Shown in pieces: positions 61,968 through 64,000 of a stretch of DNA of 64,000 nt. Position 1 is the stretch's first letter; the number at the start of each line of letters is the position of its first letter. This DNA comes from Streptomyces sp. LaPpAH-108 (GTDB lineage: Bacteria; Actinomycetota; Actinomycetes; Streptomycetales; Streptomycetaceae), in the NCBI RefSeq assembly GCF_000373625.1, contig NZ_KB892000.1, positions 61,320 to 125,319 of the forward strand. The letters are read 5' to 3'. A program made the translations under genes and the position numbers. The notes under the pieces were generated by a model. The model did not search any database. It had not been told where the DNA came from and saw nothing but the letters and a program-made list of their open reading frames with translations.

Positions 61968-62480
61968 TCAGGACTGGCGGATCAGGTTGGGGATCTCCTG
62001 CGTGGCGTACCAGAGCAGCTCGTGGTGGTCGGCGGTCTCCACCGCGGCCAGCTCGTGGTCGTCCCCGGCGTCCGCCTCCGCCAGCGCCTCCGCCGCCGCG
62101 GCCACGTCCCGCTCCGCGTCCTCGGCGTCGGCGTGCACCGCCGCCGCCTTGGCGAGCGGCACCTCGGCGCCGACCATGACCTCGCCCAGCTCGGCCAGCT
62201 CCGCACCGGCGTCCGGGCCCTGCCGCACGGCACGGTCCGGTACGTCGGCGGCGACCACGACCCGGCGCGGGGTGGCCGACTGGTCGGCCGCGAGCAGCCG
62301 CAGCGAGGCGAGCGCGGCGTGGCCGAGCGCCGCGTACTCCAGCTCCTCCAGGTCCTCGGAGCCGCACCACTGGCGCAGCTCGGGCGTGACGGCGTAGGCG
62401 ACGAAGGAGCCGGTGCCCAGCACCCCCGTGCGGTACGCCTCGGCGAGCCCGGGGAGGGTCAGGGGTACGTAGACGCGCAT
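61968..62480 (-). CDS. Conserved actinobacterial protein (DUF6912-like)
   Basis: The 170-residue cytoplasmic protein starts MRVYVPLTLPGLAEAY and contains FVAYAVTPELRQW and an acidic Ala/Glu-rich helix region (about 115-155), ending near EIPNLIRQS. It is conserved in Streptomyces and other actinobacteria next to secA-region genes (recalled); the family name is tentative and no function is known. ATG 62480 is chosen; the longer frame upstream is unrelated. Confidence 0.8.
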   Translation of the reverse strand: MRVYVPLTLPGLAEAYRTGVLGTGSFVAYAVTPELRQWCGSEDLEELEYAALGHAALASLRLLAADQSATPRRVVVAADVPDRAVRQGPDAGAELAELGEVMVGAEVPLAKAAAVHADAEDAERDVAAAAEALAEADAGDDHELAAVETADHHELLWYATQEIPNLIRQS

Positions 62481-62805
62481 TCCAGCCGCTCTTTTCCTGG
62501 TCAGAGGCTCCGCTGAGCCTCGCGGGAAGGCCCCTGCGGCCACCCCCGAAGGGCCTCCAGAATACGTGCGCCCGTCCCCTTTCGGGCGCCCACCCGCACC
62601 CCCAGAGCCGTCCACCCCACGCCGCGCTTTCACCCGCCCCCACCCTCATTTCCCGGGCTTCCCGCCGCTCTGGTCACCCAGATAAGTGAACATTCCGGCC
62701 CCTCCGCCACGGCCCCCACCGTCCTTGCCGAGCCCACGCCCACCCCCGTACAAGATCCCCACCACCGGTTACCGCCCGGTACCCACCCACTCCGAACGGG
62801 GCCCC
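62481..62805. other. Divergent intergenic region
   Basis: This 325-base gap separates divergent genes and presumably carries two promoters. TTTTCCTGG near 62490 and an A/T-richer GATAAGTGAACATTCC near 62680 are the only departures from GC-rich sequence. No small gene is supported. Confidence 0.4.
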
Positions 62806-63885
62806 ATGAACAAGGTCATGAGCCGCAAACCCCACCCCCGCCACCGCCCCCCGAACCGCCAGGACCCCCGCCGCCCCGGCACCACCCCACTCCGCCCCCG
62901 CCCGGAAGCGACGAGGGCCGACGCGAGCACGGCAGCCACCCCGAAGCCCCTGCCCGCCCCGCACACGCCCCAGAACACAACGCCCCACCAGGACGCCACC
63001 GAACCCGTCACAACGACTCACACGGAAACCTCGCCACCCAGCGCGGCGACCCATCCGGACCCCCAGGCACCCGGCACGGCAACACGTACGGGCACGCCCA
63101 TGCCGAGCACAGCGGCACAGACCGAAACCTCCCCCGCCAGCGCGGCGACCTGCCCGGACGCCCAGTCGCCCGACACGGCAACACGTGCGGACACACCCAC
63201 ACCGAGCACGACGGCGCACGCCGAGACCTCTACGCCCCACCCAGGCGCCTTGGCACCAGACACGGCGACGCACGCCCGGACCTCGCCACCCGACCCGGCA
63301 CCGGACGTGCGACCTGCCGCCCCTGGCAGGCCAACCGGGCCCCATGCCACGGCACCCACCAGGACCGCTGAGCCGCACCCGACAGGCCGCCGAGGCACAC
63401 CAGCTCCCCGCACCCCAGCCCACCCGCCTAGGACGGCTCACACCCCGTCACAGCGGCCAGGCACCCCGCCCCCGCCCACGACACCCACCCCCCGGCCGTA
63501 CGCCACCACCCCCGCCGACCAACAAGACACCACCCCCCGCCCCCAACCCCGCCCCACCGACCTCTTCGCCGACCGGCTCGTCGCCGTCCTCAGCGGTCAG
63601 CGCCCCGTGCACTGGATGCTGCGGCACACCGCCGGGCAGGCGTACGACGATCTCGCGCGGCTCGCGGAGCGGAACCCCCTGCGGGCCCCGGGAATCCGCC
63701 CCGTCGTCAGCGACCTCGGTTACTTCGTGCCCCGGGAGGGCGCGCTGGAGGTGTTCGCCCGGATCGCGGCCGGGGACCGGCTGCGGGCGCTCGCCTTCCG
63801 GCTGGAGCGGGGACGGGACCTGCGCTGGCGGTGCACGGCCGTGGAACTGGCAGGCCCCCGCCCCACCCGCGAGGCGACCGGTTGA
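62806..63885 (+). CDS. Rv3235-family protein with long repetitive Pro/Thr N-terminus
   Basis: The 359-residue protein has its only folded-looking part at the C-terminus (about 245-350: RPTDLFADRLVAVLSGQRPV, HWMLRHTA, RRWR-like LRWRCTAVEL). This matches the small Rv3235-type domain found near secA in actinobacteria. The N-terminal 240 residues are Pro/Thr/Ala-rich and include about three copies of a 33-residue repeat. ATG 62806 is likely; ATG 62818 is possible. Function unknown; the secA neighbourhood is remembered synteny. Confidence 0.75.
   Translation: MNKVMSRKPHPRHRPPNRQDPRRPGTTPLRPRPEATRADASTAATPKPLPAPHTPQNTTPHQDATEPVTTTHTETSPPSAATHPDPQAPGTATRTGTPMPSTAAQTETSPASAATCPDAQSPDTATRADTPTPSTTAHAETSTPHPGALAPDTATHARTSPPDPAPDVRPAAPGRPTGPHATAPTRTAEPHPTGRRGTPAPRTPAHPPRTAHTPSQRPGTPPPPTTPTPRPYATTPADQQDTTPRPQPRPTDLFADRLVAVLSGQRPVHWMLRHTAGQAYDDLARLAERNPLRAPGIRPVVSDLGYFVPREGALEVFARIAAGDRLRALAFRLERGRDLRWRCTAVELAGPRPTREATG
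63010..63290 (+). repeat. About 99-bp in-frame tandem repeat inside the Rv3235-family gene
   Basis: Two well-matched units and a shorter third encode variants of THTETSPPSAATHPD followed by ATRTGTPMPS. The first begins near 63010, the second near 63109, the third near 63208. The period is a multiple of three, so the frame is kept. Confidence 0.7.
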
Positions 63886-63902
63886 ACCCCGGCAACGACA
63901 AA

Positions 63903-63935
63903 GGGCCGGACCCCTCACGAAGAGAGACCCGGCCC
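63903..63935. terminator. Hairpin between convergent genes at the right edge
   Basis: GGGCCGG (63903-63909) pairs with CCGGCCC (63929-63935) across a 19-base loop, 18 bases after the Rv3235-family stop. Confidence 0.5.
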
Positions 63936-63985
63936 AGAGTCAGCCACTCAGACCCACCACGGGCAAGCCCGCCGCACGGCGCCCG

Positions 63986-64000
63986 TCACTTCTTGCGACG
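63986..64000 (-). CDS. C-terminal end of a minus-strand gene, possibly secA
   Basis: Read on the minus strand the last 15 bases are CGT CGC AAG AAG TGA, i.e. Arg-Arg-Lys-Lys-stop. The basic ending and the remembered gene order (Rv3235 homologue near secA) suggest the preprotein translocase ATPase SecA, but 15 bases cannot prove this. Confidence 0.35.
   Translation of the reverse strand, partial: RRKK

Noticed and set aside
61651..62649. Minus-strand frame through the second GGGGCC tract
   Set aside because: Its C-terminal part is pure Pro/Ala/Arg repeat and its N-terminal part overlaps the DUF6912-like gene in another frame.

Overview
The window is chromosomal DNA of a Streptomyces species. 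GC content is very high with GC-rich third positions, GTG and TTG starts are common, and the gene order matches, as I remember it, the S. coelicolor SCO2949-SCO3003 region (murA, hup, malic enzyme, sigU, mat genes, smpB, ftsX/E, prfB, pkaB/pkaA, teichoic-acid genes, gdhB). That locus correspondence is recalled, not computed. I see no rRNA or tRNA genes, no CRISPR and no insertion sequence; the only RNA gene is the tmRNA.

Layout. (1) 1-630: a GGGGCC hexanucleotide array and degenerate repeats. (2) 0.7-4.2 kb: murA on the plus strand, meeting HU and NAD-malic enzyme on the minus strand at a double hairpin. (3) 4.5-8.3 kb, minus strand: a HelD-like RNA polymerase-associated helicase and the ECF sigma/anti-sigma pair sigU-rsuA. 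(4) 8.5-14.1 kb, minus strand: matA-matB-acyltransferase with overlapping start and stop codons, followed by a CGNR zinc-finger regulator. This is the hyphal aggregation (poly-N-acetylglucosamine) operon. (5) 14.2-16.5 kb: divergent LysR and MFS genes. (6) 16.6-20.6 kb, minus strand: tmRNA, smpB, an S41 protease, ftsX and ftsE. (7) 20.8-23.4 kb: a small zinc-ribbon membrane protein, a repeat-rich LAETG wall-anchored protein and prfB. (8) 23.7-30.5 kb: two transmembrane Ser/Thr kinases (pkaB, pkaA) divergent from a large FHA-FtsK protein whose P-loops are degenerate. (9) 30.7-34.4 kb: a sugar ABC importer with no ATPase gene. (10) 34.6-55.2 kb: a wall teichoic-acid-like locus with four GT2-TagF fusion proteins, two more GT2 enzymes, three multi-membrane-span glycosyltransferases, a TagGH-type exporter and its TetR regulator, interrupted by ohr/ohrR. 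(11) 55.4-60.4 kb: the 180-kDa NAD-glutamate dehydrogenase gdhB. (12) 60.8-64 kb: a HAD phosphatase, a second GGGGCC-rich tract, a conserved actinobacterial protein, an Rv3235-type protein and the last four codons of a minus-strand gene, perhaps secA.

Together the window is strongly weighted to the cell surface: peptidoglycan precursor synthesis, division-linked FtsEX, extracellular aminoglycan, a sortase-type wall protein and anionic wall polymer synthesis, glycosylation and export. The two most unusual observations are the pattern of motif loss among the four GT2-TagF paralogues, and the EssC-like FHA-FtsK protein beside two kinases, in which neither ATPase-like segment has a normal Walker A lysine.
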